Source: Euryarchaeota archaeon UBA462
GTDB taxonomy: Archaea; Thermoplasmatota; Poseidoniia; Poseidoniales; Thalassarchaeaceae
Reading direction: 5' to 3'
NCBI GenBank assembly: GCA_002506755.1
Contig: DAYD01000013.1
Coordinates: forward strand, 1 to 17,268
Length of the DNA stretch: 17,268 nt
The notes beneath the pieces are model-generated. The model was given only the letters and a program-made list of their open reading frames with translations. It did no database searches and had not been told where the DNA came from. The position numbers and the translations under genes are program-made. Every line of letters begins with the position of its first letter. The first letter of the stretch is position 1. Shown here one piece after another: positions 1 through 6,147 of this stretch.

Positions 1-288
1 CTGACCGTCAGCACCAGCAGGACCAGTTAGGTCGATGTTGGACCATGAACCTCCCGAACATGCTCTGAAACCACTATCGGTTGACAAATAGTACAACCTT
101 CCATCTGTCGATGAGTCGCATTCAGGCAACTCAGCCTCGCTCTGGACTAGGAATACATTCCAGTCTTCAAGCTCGTTCGAATCATTCTTGTCCGACTCAT
201 CATCTGGCCCTGAACATCCCGAAAGAGCCGTCAAAGTCATCATTAGGGCTAGGAGAGTCGCCATTGCATCTTTTCCAATTCTCTTCAT
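1..288 (-). CDS. Collagen-like surface lipoprotein, C-terminus cut by window edge
   Basis: This frame opens at ATG 288 and stays open to base 1, so only 96 N-terminal residues are visible. Residues 1-24 form a signal peptide (M-K-R-I-G-K, then a hydrophobic stretch) ending in the lipobox L-S-G-C with Cys25, so the mature protein is probably lipid-anchored on the outer face of the membrane. An Asp/Asn/Glu-rich linker follows, then a short module containing L-P-E-C-D and R-L-Y-Y-L and ending A-C-S-G-G-S-W. The last visible residues, T-G-P-A-G-A-D-G-Q, are the start of Gly-X-Y collagen-like triplets. It lies 46 bases downstream of the nitroreductase on the same strand and may share its transcript or use its own promoter in that gap. 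Function is unknown; a structural or adhesive surface role is inference. The lipobox is clear; the collagen-like reading rests on under three triplets. Confidence 0.75.
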   Translation of the reverse strand, partial: MKRIGKDAMATLLALMMTLTALSGCSGPDDESDKNDSNELEDWNVFLVQSEAELPECDSSTDGRLYYLSTDSGFRACSGGSWSNIDLTGPAGADGQ

Positions 289-334
289 ATAACACGCTGG
301 GCCACACGGATACTTAATGTGGCGTTATGAAAAA

Positions 335-1018
335 TCATCCTTCTTTGAAATCTGACACCTCTTCAAATGTCTTCCGAGTGAGATTTGGTACTTTTGCACC
401 CTCAGCGGGGTATCCTACCGGCATTAACAACATCGCATTTTCATGTTCTGGCCTTTCCAAAATCTCTCGGAGAAAGCCCATCGGAGAGGGGGTATGTGTC
501 AATGTAACCAAACCCATGTTGTGAATGGCTGAGATGAATATGCCAGCAGCAATTCCACATGACTCTTGGGAGTAGTAAGTAGGAGACATCTCTCCATTGG
601 GCCTTTTTCTCTGTGAGTGTCTGAAAAGAACAACTAGCCAAGGAGCGTCTGTGATGTGTTCCTTAACATGGTCAGTGCCCAGTGGAGCAAGAACCTCTTG
701 CCATGCCTCTGGAATTCTCTCTTCATAGAACCGCCTTTCTTCCTCCTCGGCAGCCTGCCTTATCTTACTCTTGAGGGTATAATCTGAGATTGCTACGAAA
801 GTCCAAGGCTGAAGGTGTGCCCCAGAAGGCGCGGTGCTAGCCGTTTTTATTGCCAGCTCTATCAATTCCCTGGAAACTTCCCTTGAAGAAAAGTGCCTTG
901 TAGTTCTGCGAGATTTCATTTGACTGTAGAGCGAGTTAGCCCTACTCAGCATTTCACCTTCTTCTATTTCTGAATGATCGAGGGGCACAAAATCAGGTTC
1001 GCCGCAGTCCTCTCCCAT
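335..1018 (-). CDS. Nitroreductase-fold flavoprotein, iodotyrosine deiodinase (IYD)-like
   Basis: This 227-residue protein belongs to the nitroreductase/FMN superfamily and matches the IYD subgroup closely. IYD removes iodide or other halide from halotyrosines by reductive, FMN-dependent catalysis. FMN-binding elements are visible: R-R-T-T-R at 37-41, A-P-S-G-A-H at 63-68, T-L-T-H-T-P-S-P at 172-179, and the C-terminal P-V-G-Y-P-A-E from 200. The active-site lid residues that grip the amino-acid part of the substrate in known IYDs (a Glu, a Tyr four residues later and a Lys 21 residues after that) are present as E94, Y98 and K119. The first 36 residues, with F-V-P-L and E-M-L-S, resemble the N-terminus of known family members, which supports ATG 1018 over the internal Met at 952. 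The gene begins 8 bases after the PGF-anchored protein, so the two are probably co-transcribed. Halotyrosine deiodination is the best guess; another quinone or nitro substrate cannot be excluded. Confidence 0.88.
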   Translation of the reverse strand: MGEDCGEPDFVPLDHSEIEEGEMLSRANSLYSQMKSRRTTRHFSSREVSRELIELAIKTASTAPSGAHLQPWTFVAISDYTLKSKIRQAAEEEERRFYEERIPEAWQEVLAPLGTDHVKEHITDAPWLVVLFRHSQRKRPNGEMSPTYYSQESCGIAAGIFISAIHNMGLVTLTHTPSPMGFLREILERPEHENAMLLMPVGYPAEGAKVPNLTRKTFEEVSDFKEG

Positions 1019-1026
1019 GGGTAGTC

Positions 1027-1575
1027 TCAGTCGCGCCCTAACATCAAGGCTGCCATTCCCACAGAGACTATTGCCAATGAAATCGTGAAACCCGGTATCA
1101 TGCCATCATCATCCTTACACGATGTCTCCGATCCTCCCCAAGTCCCATTGTCAAACCAGCAGTCAGACCAGACCTTCCAACCAAAACCAACTTCTGGTAC
1201 CAGAGACTCAGATCCGTCTTCCGCCTCCAGAATGAATTTCCAGTTGATGTAAGAATAGCCGGGTTGGGCTTCAAGTGAATATCCAAAGTTTACGCCGTTG
1301 CCGCTCTTTTCCATCTGCCTCTCTTCTGGAGGGTAGCATACTCCTGTATTGACGCAAATTTGCGTTACCCATTTTACATTGGAGATGTTTGACCCATTCT
1401 CAATTTCGAGATTAACTTCGAAGTTGCCACCTGAGCTAGCTCTCACAACACTCTCGTAATCGAGCGACTTGATTCCTGTGCCATTAATAGAAGCCGCTTC
1501 GTTCACACCCCCCTCTGATGCACTGGCCGGTAGCATCAACATTCCAACCAAAAGGATGGCAAATAGCCCGCGCAT
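1027..1575 (-). CDS. Secreted protein with PGF-CTERM-like C-terminal anchor
   Basis: This 182-residue protein has no recognised enzymatic domain. Residues 1-20 are a signal peptide (M-R-G-L-F, a hydrophobic core, then A-S-A-S as the likely cleavage region). The ectodomain is beta-rich in appearance and has cysteines in I-C-V-N-T-G-V-C, D-C-W-F and T-S-C-K, which could form disulfides. It also has several N-glycosylation sequons (N-G-T, N-G-S, N-I-S). After an acidic D-D-D-G spacer, residues 161-163 are Pro-Gly-Phe, followed by about 16 hydrophobic residues and a terminal G-R-D. This tripartite layout matches PGF-CTERM signals processed by archaeosortase A in other Euryarchaeota, so the protein is probably displayed on the surface after sorting. 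The tail is shorter in positive charge than classic examples, so a plain C-terminal membrane anchor is the alternative. It sits between the PUA gene (39-base gap) and the IYD-like gene (8-base gap). Confidence 0.72.
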   Translation of the reverse strand: MRGLFAILLVGMLMLPASASEGGVNEAASINGTGIKSLDYESVVRASSGGNFEVNLEIENGSNISNVKWVTQICVNTGVCYPPEERQMEKSGNGVNFGYSLEAQPGYSYINWKFILEAEDGSESLVPEVGFGWKVWSDCWFDNGTWGGSETSCKDDDGMIPGFTISLAIVSVGMAALMLGRD

Positions 1576-1614
1576 GCTCTGTCGCGTGACTCATTGCAAA
1601 TGAATGCTAACCAC

Positions 1615-2172
1615 TCAGACTTCGAGCTCCCAAAGATCGTCTCCAACCCAGTGGATGGTTGATATTGCCTTTCCCTTGGTCATGTTCATCATTTCATCCC
1701 CTTCCACCATCGCTTTGCCCGTCGCGATAGGCTCCCCAGTCTCCTGGTCCCGTATCCAAACAAAGTCCCCAATTGCTAAAGTTGGATCAGCGATATGTAT
1801 TCCCGCACCCATGCAGTCTGCTCCATTTCTGAGAAATGGTATCGCACCATCATCTACCGCTACCCAAGACTTTTCTACTTTCCAGGCCTTAATTCCCTTA
1901 AGTGTCGGATACCATTGCATACCACCTCCAACCTCAATCCTCATCGCCAGAGGAACCTTATCGACGAGAATCAAATCAGTCTCCTGGAAGTGGGCCTGTT
2001 CGAGAAAACCACTGAGATCAACTTCGTGACCTATCCAGCTGCCAAGCTCCTCTGCGACTCCCTTGATTTGCTTTAGTCTAACAGGTGTTCGCCTCCTCAG
2101 CCTCTTCTCTACCACGTGCTTCGGTCTGAACCAAAGCGCAAGAACTTGCCGAAGCCGTGTACTTGAAGCCAT
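1615..2172 (-). CDS. MCT-1/Tma20-like PUA-domain RNA-binding protein
   Basis: This 185-residue protein resembles the archaeal counterparts of eukaryotic MCT-1/Tma20, which have a pre-PUA domain followed by a C-terminal PUA domain and bind the ribosome and initiator tRNA in eukaryotes. The pre-PUA part runs to about residue 95 and includes the conserved W-Y-P-T-L. The PUA domain follows, with V-D-D-G-A-I, L-R-N-G-A-D-C-M-G-A-G and the ending G-K-A-I-S-T-I-H-W plus D-D-L-W-E-L. A translation-related role is inferred from the family and from the many translation genes nearby; the substrate RNA is not known. The first 19 residues look unconserved, and GTG at 2115 is an alternative start. ATG 2172 is preferred for a weak A-G-G-G upstream. 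Its start codon lies only 17 bases from the divergent ThrH start. Confidence 0.82.
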   Translation of the reverse strand: MASSTRLRQVLALWFRPKHVVEKRLRRRTPVRLKQIKGVAEELGSWIGHEVDLSGFLEQAHFQETDLILVDKVPLAMRIEVGGGMQWYPTLKGIKAWKVEKSWVAVDDGAIPFLRNGADCMGAGIHIADPTLAIGDFVWIRDQETGEPIATGKAMVEGDEMMNMTKGKAISTIHWVGDDLWELEV

Positions 2173-2189
2173 GATCCCTATCGCAAAGC

Positions 2190-2810
2190 ATGCTAGCCAT
2201 ATGCTTGGACTTAGAAGGGGTTTTGGTACCCGAGATTTGGATTAATGTAGCCGAAAGAACTGGAATCAAACAATTGATGAGGACTACAAGGGATGAGCCA
2301 GACTACGACCGCTTGATGGCCTACAGACTCGGTATTCTAGATGACAAGGACATCAAGATAGGAGATATTACTTCGATAATCGAAAGCATGGAACCATTCC
2401 AAGGAGCGAGAGAGTTTCTTATCTCACTCCAATCTAGATGGCCAACATTTATTCTCTCTGATACGTTTTCTCAGTTTGCCAAGCCTATGATGGCAAAGCT
2501 TGGCCATCCGACTTTGCTTTGCCACAGTCTGGTGATTGATGATTCCGGCAGGATCGAAGATTGGGAGATTAGGTGCCAGAATCACAAGCACAAGACGGTC
2601 GAGGCACTGAAGCAAATGAACTATGACGTAATCGCAGCAGGCGACTCGTACAATGATACTGACATGCTCGCTTCAGCAAGCATTGGGGTCCTTTACCGAC
2701 CGCCAGACAATGTTATCGCCGAGTTTCCACAATTCCCTGTGATGACGGACTACTCTCAATTGATGGTTGCAATAGAGTCGGCTGCGATGGATCTAGGTGA
2801 GCGCTGGTAA
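2190..2810 (+). CDS. thrH: ThrH-type HAD phosphatase (phosphoserine phosphatase / homoserine phosphotransferase)
   Basis: This 206-residue HAD hydrolase matches ThrH almost end to end. Motif I is D7-x-E9 in L-D-L-E-G-V-L-V-P-E, the Asp-x-Glu variant typical of the phosphoserine phosphatase/ThrH group. It is followed by the cap region with T-T-R-D-E-P-D-Y-D and R-L-G-I-L-D. Motif II is S90 in I-L-S-D-T-F. The motif III lysine lies near residues 133-135. Motif IV is G-D-S-Y-N-D-T-D-M-L at 151-160, and F-P-Q-F-P is also conserved. In Pseudomonas, ThrH dephosphorylates phosphoserine and can transfer the phosphate to homoserine, linking serine and threonine synthesis. Length agrees with the family. 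No Shine-Dalgarno sequence precedes ATG 2190 and the divergent PUA gene starts 17 bases away, so the promoter must lie inside the PUA coding region or the message is nearly leaderless. The family is best known from bacteria, so lateral transfer is plausible but not tested. Confidence 0.92.
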   Translation: MLAICLDLEGVLVPEIWINVAERTGIKQLMRTTRDEPDYDRLMAYRLGILDDKDIKIGDITSIIESMEPFQGAREFLISLQSRWPTFILSDTFSQFAKPMMAKLGHPTLLCHSLVIDDSGRIEDWEIRCQNHKHKTVEALKQMNYDVIAAGDSYNDTDMLASASIGVLYRPPDNVIAEFPQFPVMTDYSQLMVAIESAAMDLGERW

Positions 2811-2861
2811 GATCCACTGGATGCAATCTATTGAAATAAGGCTGGCAGGTCGGCGGCATGA

Positions 2862-3254
2862 ATGGCGAAGTGGCATGGCATTTCTCGCAGGAAGCCTACA
2901 GGCGGTCGCTTGAAGCGTCCAAACCGGTACAGGGGGAAGAGAAGAACCGAGGTCGCGAGCGAGGAGCAACTAGCATTCGTCGGTGAAAAAGATGCACGGA
3001 AGAACTATCGAAAGAGATCCGGATCACAGACTGTTAGAGCTCTCTCTGTTAATAAGGTCAATATCAACAAAAAGGATGGTAAAACCATTAGAGCTACAGT
3101 AAAGAATGTGGCAGGAAACGATGCAGACCCTAACTATGTGAGGAGGAACATTGTAACCAAGGGGGCGATCCTAGAAACGGATGCAGGAATGGTCCGAGTC
3201 ACCAGCAGACCGGGAATGCATGGGGTTGTCAGTGGCGTTCCTGTCGATGAGTAA
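2862..3254 (+). CDS. rps8e: 30S ribosomal protein S8e
   Basis: This 130-residue protein is the archaeal/eukaryotic small-subunit ribosomal protein eS8. Its N-terminus is characteristic (W-H-G-I-S-R-R-K-P-T-G-G), followed by a basic segment with K-R-P-N-R-Y-R-G-K-R-R. The later N-Y-V-R-R-N-I-V-T-K-G-A motif and the C-terminal V-T-S-R-P-G-M-H-G-V-V-S-G are typical of the archaeal form, and the length is normal. It follows ThrH by 51 bases and precedes SRP19 by 48 on the same strand, so the genes may form one transcript. Another ATG four bases upstream (2858) is in a different frame and is not the start. No bacterial genome encodes this protein, so it is one of the firm indicators that the organism is archaeal. 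Confidence 0.97.
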   Translation: MAKWHGISRRKPTGGRLKRPNRYRGKRRTEVASEEQLAFVGEKDARKNYRKRSGSQTVRALSVNKVNINKKDGKTIRATVKNVAGNDADPNYVRRNIVTKGAILETDAGMVRVTSRPGMHGVVSGVPVDE

Positions 3255-3302
3255 GCCCACGAAGCCCTCAAGTCCCACATCTTCCGGGGTTAGAGCGATA
3301 GC

Positions 3303-3746
3303 ATGCCCCCCAAGCGTGACGAGATGATCCTGTGGACTGGTTATTTTGACCTGAGATTAAGTCGTTCAGAGGGTCGGAGGGTCCCCAAGGATGCCAGTAT
3401 ACCTAAGCCCACACTTGAGGCCCTAGTCTGGGCAGCACGCAGCACTGGACTTCGAAAGATGAGGCAGGAGCCTGATTCTAGCCACCCATCAAGACCCCAT
3501 GCTAAAGAAGGAAGACTGGTAATGCCACCGGGTCACGCATTAGAGATAACCGGATCAAAAAGCAAGGAAGGGGTAATGAGGACTATTGGTAAAACTCTTC
3601 GAAGAAGATCACTAGAAGCTAAGGAACAGGGTGAAATTGGGACAAGGGGACCTGCGAAGGGCGACCGGAGGCAGAGGGCTCAGAGAAAGTCCTTCAAGCA
3701 CAGGGGGGCCTCCAAGCGACGTTCTAAGTTCGGAAAGAAGAAGTGA
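3303..3746 (+). CDS. srp19: Signal recognition particle 19 kDa protein (SRP19) with basic tail
   Basis: This 147-residue protein is SRP19, which binds the tips of helices 6 and 8 of 7S RNA and helps load SRP54 during assembly of the signal recognition particle. The core is recognisable from I-L-W-T-G-Y-F-D, then L-S-R-S-E-G-R-R-V-P-K, the N-terminal helix region with K-P-T-L-E-A-L, and K-E-G-R-L-V-M. Archaeal SRP19 is usually about 90-105 residues. Here roughly 45 extra residues follow, dominated by Lys and Arg (R-R-Q-R-A-Q-R-K, S-K-R-R-S-K-F-G-K-K-K), recalling the basic tail of eukaryotic SRP19. The tail probably contacts RNA, which is inference. TrhO starts 5 bases after the stop, so the two are almost certainly co-transcribed. 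SRP19 is absent from bacteria. Confidence 0.93.
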   Translation: MPPKRDEMILWTGYFDLRLSRSEGRRVPKDASIPKPTLEALVWAARSTGLRKMRQEPDSSHPSRPHAKEGRLVMPPGHALEITGSKSKEGVMRTIGKTLRRRSLEAKEQGEIGTRGPAKGDRRQRAQRKSFKHRGASKRRSKFGKKK

Positions 3747-3750
3747 ATAT

Positions 3751-4557
3751 ATGATGGTAAATTTGTCTGGATATAGGTTCGTTGATCTTCCGGATAGGGA
3801 TCAGTTGAAGGCCCCTTTACTTGATCTATGTCTAAGTCTGGAACTAAAAGGAACAATACTTCTGAGTCATAATGGGATTAACTTCTTTGTCTCAGGGACT
3901 GAGGAGGCAACAGACTCTCTGATCGAGTACTTTGACTTGGATACTAGGCTAGCTGGAATACCTACGAAGTTGAGTCGGTCTGACTACCAGCCTTTCAGGA
4001 GGATGCTTGTGAAGTGTAAGAATGAAATTATCTCTCTAGGCCGGGATGACATCAGGCCATCGGAGCTAACTGGGCCCTACATAGCTCCAAAAGAACTTCA
4101 AAACATGCTCGATGAGGGTCAGGAGGTCCTGCTACTCGACACTCGCAACGACTACGAGACAAGAGTTGGAATCTTCGAGGGTGCAATAAATCTAGACATT
4201 TCTTCTTTCAGGCAATTTCCTCAAGCGATCGAGTCCCTTCCAGAAGAGTATAAATCCATGACATTAGTAATGTATTGTACCGGAGGTATTCGCTGCGAGA
4301 AAGCTTCTGCCGTGATGATGAAGGAAGGTTTTGAGGACGTTAGGCAACTTGAGGGAGGAATTCTGGGCTACTTCGAACAATGCGGAGGGACTTACTGGGA
4401 AGGGGACTGCTTTGTCTTTGATCAAAGGGTTGCTCTGAATCCTAACCTAGAAGAGACAGAATTCGAGATGTGCTTCAAGTGTAGGGAACCACTATCATCA
4501 GACGAGCAAATGTCCGATGATTACGTAATAGGACAACACTGCCCATATTGTGTTTAA
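3751..4557 (+). CDS. trhO: TrhO-like tRNA uridine-34 5-hydroxylase (rhodanese family)
   Basis: This 268-residue protein matches TrhO (formerly YceA), which hydroxylates U34 of certain tRNAs to 5-hydroxyuridine using oxygen. An N-terminal domain (about 1-95) contains K-G-T-I-L-L-S-H-N-G-I-N and the later F-R-R-M-L-V-K-C-K-N-E-I-I. A rhodanese domain follows with L-L-L-D-T-R-N-D-Y-E, and its active loop is C176 in C-T-G-G-I-R-C-E-K-A-S, with a second Cys at 182. L-E-G-G-I-L-G-Y-F is also typical. The C-terminus has C-x-x-C pairs at 241/244 and 264/267, as in TrhO, possibly binding zinc. The reading frame is open from 3631, but that part overlaps SRP19. ATG 3751, five bases after the SRP19 stop, is the sensible start; ATG 3754 is an alternative. 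TrhO is mainly bacterial, so its presence here suggests gene transfer and an aerobic life. Confidence 0.92.
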   Translation: MMVNLSGYRFVDLPDRDQLKAPLLDLCLSLELKGTILLSHNGINFFVSGTEEATDSLIEYFDLDTRLAGIPTKLSRSDYQPFRRMLVKCKNEIISLGRDDIRPSELTGPYIAPKELQNMLDEGQEVLLLDTRNDYETRVGIFEGAINLDISSFRQFPQAIESLPEEYKSMTLVMYCTGGIRCEKASAVMMKEGFEDVRQLEGGILGYFEQCGGTYWEGDCFVFDQRVALNPNLEETEFEMCFKCREPLSSDEQMSDDYVIGQHCPYCV

Positions 4558-4560
4558 AGT

Positions 4561-4565
4561 GGAGG
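4561..4565 (+). promoter_or_regulatory. Shine-Dalgarno supporting a TTG start
   Basis: GGAGG lies 7 bases before TTG 4573 and 4 bases after the TrhO stop. The first ATG in frame (4639) would remove the first strand of the acetyltransferase fold, so this site decides for the TTG start. Confidence 0.7.
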
Positions 4566-4572
4566 CTTAGTT

Positions 4573-4977
4573 TTGTTCATAATAAAGCAGGAAGTTCCAG
4601 ATCCTCAGACTTTTTTGGCTCTAAGATCGGGAGCAGGCATGAGGACTCGCTCCAAAGAGGGGATTGAGAAGGGATTGGGAAGAGAGCTCTTTTCGGTGGT
4701 ACTGAGGTTAGAGGAAACTCTTGAGCCAGTAGGTATGGGACGTGTGGTTGGGGATGGAGGGACAATATTCGTGATCTGCGACATGGCGGTACTCGAGAAT
4801 TGGCAAAGGAAAGGGGGAGGAACTATGATCATGGAAGCCCTAATGAAATTCATTCTACAAGAAGCTCCACCAAAGTCATATGTCAACCTGATGGCCGATG
4901 TCGATGGGTTCTATGAGAGATGGGGCTTCGTACCCTCTCTCCCTCGGTCAAGAGGAATGGTGCTCAACACAGATTAG
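4573..4977 (+). CDS. GNAT-family N-acetyltransferase
   Basis: This 134-residue protein is a small GNAT acetyltransferase that would move an acetyl group from acetyl-CoA to an amine. The beta strands before motif A include G-M-G-R-V-V-G-D-G-G-T, then I-C-D-M-A-V-L. The acetyl-CoA pyrophosphate loop is N-W-Q-R-K-G-G-G-T at 77-84, followed by the helix with I-M-E-A-L-M. Motif B is F-Y-E-R-W-G-F at 113-119. The length suits the family. Translation appears to start at TTG 4573, where GGAGG sits 7 bases upstream. The start is 15 bases after TrhO, so the gene is probably the last of the S8e/SRP19/TrhO run. It ends 3 bases before the convergent aminotransferase. The substrate cannot be read from the sequence. 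Confidence 0.85.
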   Translation: MFIIKQEVPDPQTFLALRSGAGMRTRSKEGIEKGLGRELFSVVLRLEETLEPVGMGRVVGDGGTIFVICDMAVLENWQRKGGGTMIMEALMKFILQEAPPKSYVNLMADVDGFYERWGFVPSLPRSRGMVLNTD

Positions 4978-4980
4978 ACA

Positions 4981-6081
4981 TCACTTCACGGATACTGTCC
5001 ATCCAAACTCGTCAGGAGAACGCCTTTGTTGTATTGAGGTTAGGCTCTCGTAGAGCTCCAACGCTACAGGACCTACATCCCCTCCACAGTACTCGACAAC
5101 TTTGTTCCCGTGCTCTATCCTTCCTATCGAGGAAATAACGGCGGCAGTACCCACGCAGAAGCACTCGTCTGCCTCAAGGGCATAATCCACATCCACCTTT
5201 TCCTCTATAACATCATAACCCTTGGACTTGGCGAGCTCCATCACTGAGGACCTAGTGACACCCGGAAGAATTGTTCCAGTCAATTCGGGTGTCGAGATTA
5301 CTCTGTCCTTTACGCAGAAGAAGTTTGCAGCCCCTACCTCTTCGATGTACCTATGATTAACTGCATCTAGGTAGATTATCTCCGAATAACCCTCTTTTTT
5401 GGCCATCTGTGAGGGGACCATTCCAGGCGCATAATTGCCTATCGCCTTCACCCCTCCAGATCCTCCGGGGGCGGCCCTGTGGAACTCATCCGATACCCTC
5501 AGAGAGGTGGGGGTTATCCCTCCTTTGAAATACGGTCCGACTGGAGATACGTATACGAGAAATGTGTACTCTGGAGCGGGCGCTACTCCAAGAATAGCTC
5601 CACTTCCAAATAGAAGTGGTCTAACGTAAAGAGCCCCCTTGCCCATCGGAGGGACCCATCTAGAATTTTCACTCACAGTTTTCTTGATAGCGTCTAGAAA
5701 CATTTTCTCTGGAACTGGAGGCATACCAAGCCTCCTCGCTCCTTCACGGGATCTTCTAGCATTGTCTTGAGGTCGAAATAGAACAATGCTACCATCTGCC
5801 GCATGCTGAGCCTTCATTCCCTCAAACAAACCCTGGCCGTAATTTATCACTCCCGCAGCTGGCGATATGCTCAGATTCTGAAAGTTCTGCATTGATCCAG
5901 GCTGCCATTCTTCACCCTGCTTGCAGTATGCGATGTACATCCGGTCAGTTTCTGTGAAACTGAAAGTCAGAGAGTCCCAATCAATCTCTGGTCCCGACTC
6001 TTCAAGCACCTCTCGCACCCCTTTTGCTACAAAGGGAGACGCCTCGGCTTTCAACGATTGCGCTGGAAGCTTCCCCGGCAT
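4981..6081 (-). CDS. ilvE: Branched-chain amino-acid aminotransferase (large form)
   Basis: This 366-residue PLP enzyme (fold type IV) transfers the amino group between glutamate and the keto acids of leucine, isoleucine and valine. It resembles the large BCAT form shared by eukaryotes and many bacteria: Y-G-Q-G-L-F-E-G-M-K-A, then L-F-R-P-Q-D-N-A-R-R, and Y-V-R-P-L-L-F-G-S-G. The PLP lysine is K212 in V-K-A-I-G-N-Y-A-P. The cofactor-contacting Glu is E248 in Y-I-E-E-V-G-A-A-N-F-F. G-T-I-L-P-G-V-T-R-S and the late G-T-A-A-V-I-S-S-I also fit. The frame is open to a TTG at 6117, but ATG 6081 gives the usual family length and leaves room for divergent promoters with the polymerase gene, so I chose it. 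A TATA-like AATAAAT on the minus strand near 6140-6147 could be its promoter. It stands alone on its strand, convergent with the acetyltransferase. Confidence 0.93.
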   Translation of the reverse strand: MPGKLPAQSLKAEASPFVAKGVREVLEESGPEIDWDSLTFSFTETDRMYIAYCKQGEEWQPGSMQNFQNLSISPAAGVINYGQGLFEGMKAQHAADGSIVLFRPQDNARRSREGARRLGMPPVPEKMFLDAIKKTVSENSRWVPPMGKGALYVRPLLFGSGAILGVAPAPEYTFLVYVSPVGPYFKGGITPTSLRVSDEFHRAAPGGSGGVKAIGNYAPGMVPSQMAKKEGYSEIIYLDAVNHRYIEEVGAANFFCVKDRVISTPELTGTILPGVTRSSVMELAKSKGYDVIEEKVDVDYALEADECFCVGTAAVISSIGRIEHGNKVVEYCGGDVGPVALELYESLTSIQQRRSPDEFGWTVSVK

Positions 6082-6135
6082 GGTTATGGCCCTTAGCGGT
6101 GACGTAGGGTAAGACAATCGGTCTGTGTGTGCCGT

Positions 6136-6144
6136 GGGGGTGAT
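6136..6144 (+). promoter_or_regulatory. Shine-Dalgarno deciding the polymerase start
   Basis: GGGGGTGAT is one base off the ideal archaeal ribosome-binding site (GGAGGTGAT). The G-run ends 7 bases before TTG 6148, so TTG 6148 is a better start than GTG 6127, which has no such site. Confidence 0.6.
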
Positions 6145-6147
6145 TTA

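Noticed and set aside
81..317. Plus-strand open frame near the left edge
   Set aside because: The opposite strand holds a lipoprotein with a good signal peptide and lipobox that explains the same bases.
1966..1980. 15-base sequence GAGAATCAAATCAGT repeated at 14121-14135
   Set aside because: A single pair of this length in 17 kb is not far from chance, one copy is inside coding sequence, and no flanking similarity is seen.
1604..2076. Plus-strand open frames opposite the PUA gene
   Set aside because: The minus strand gives a clear pre-PUA/PUA protein; the plus-strand products look like random antisense translation.
3631..3750. N-terminal extension of the TrhO frame over SRP19
   Set aside because: It overlaps the basic tail of SRP19 in another frame, and TrhO homology begins only after ATG 3751.
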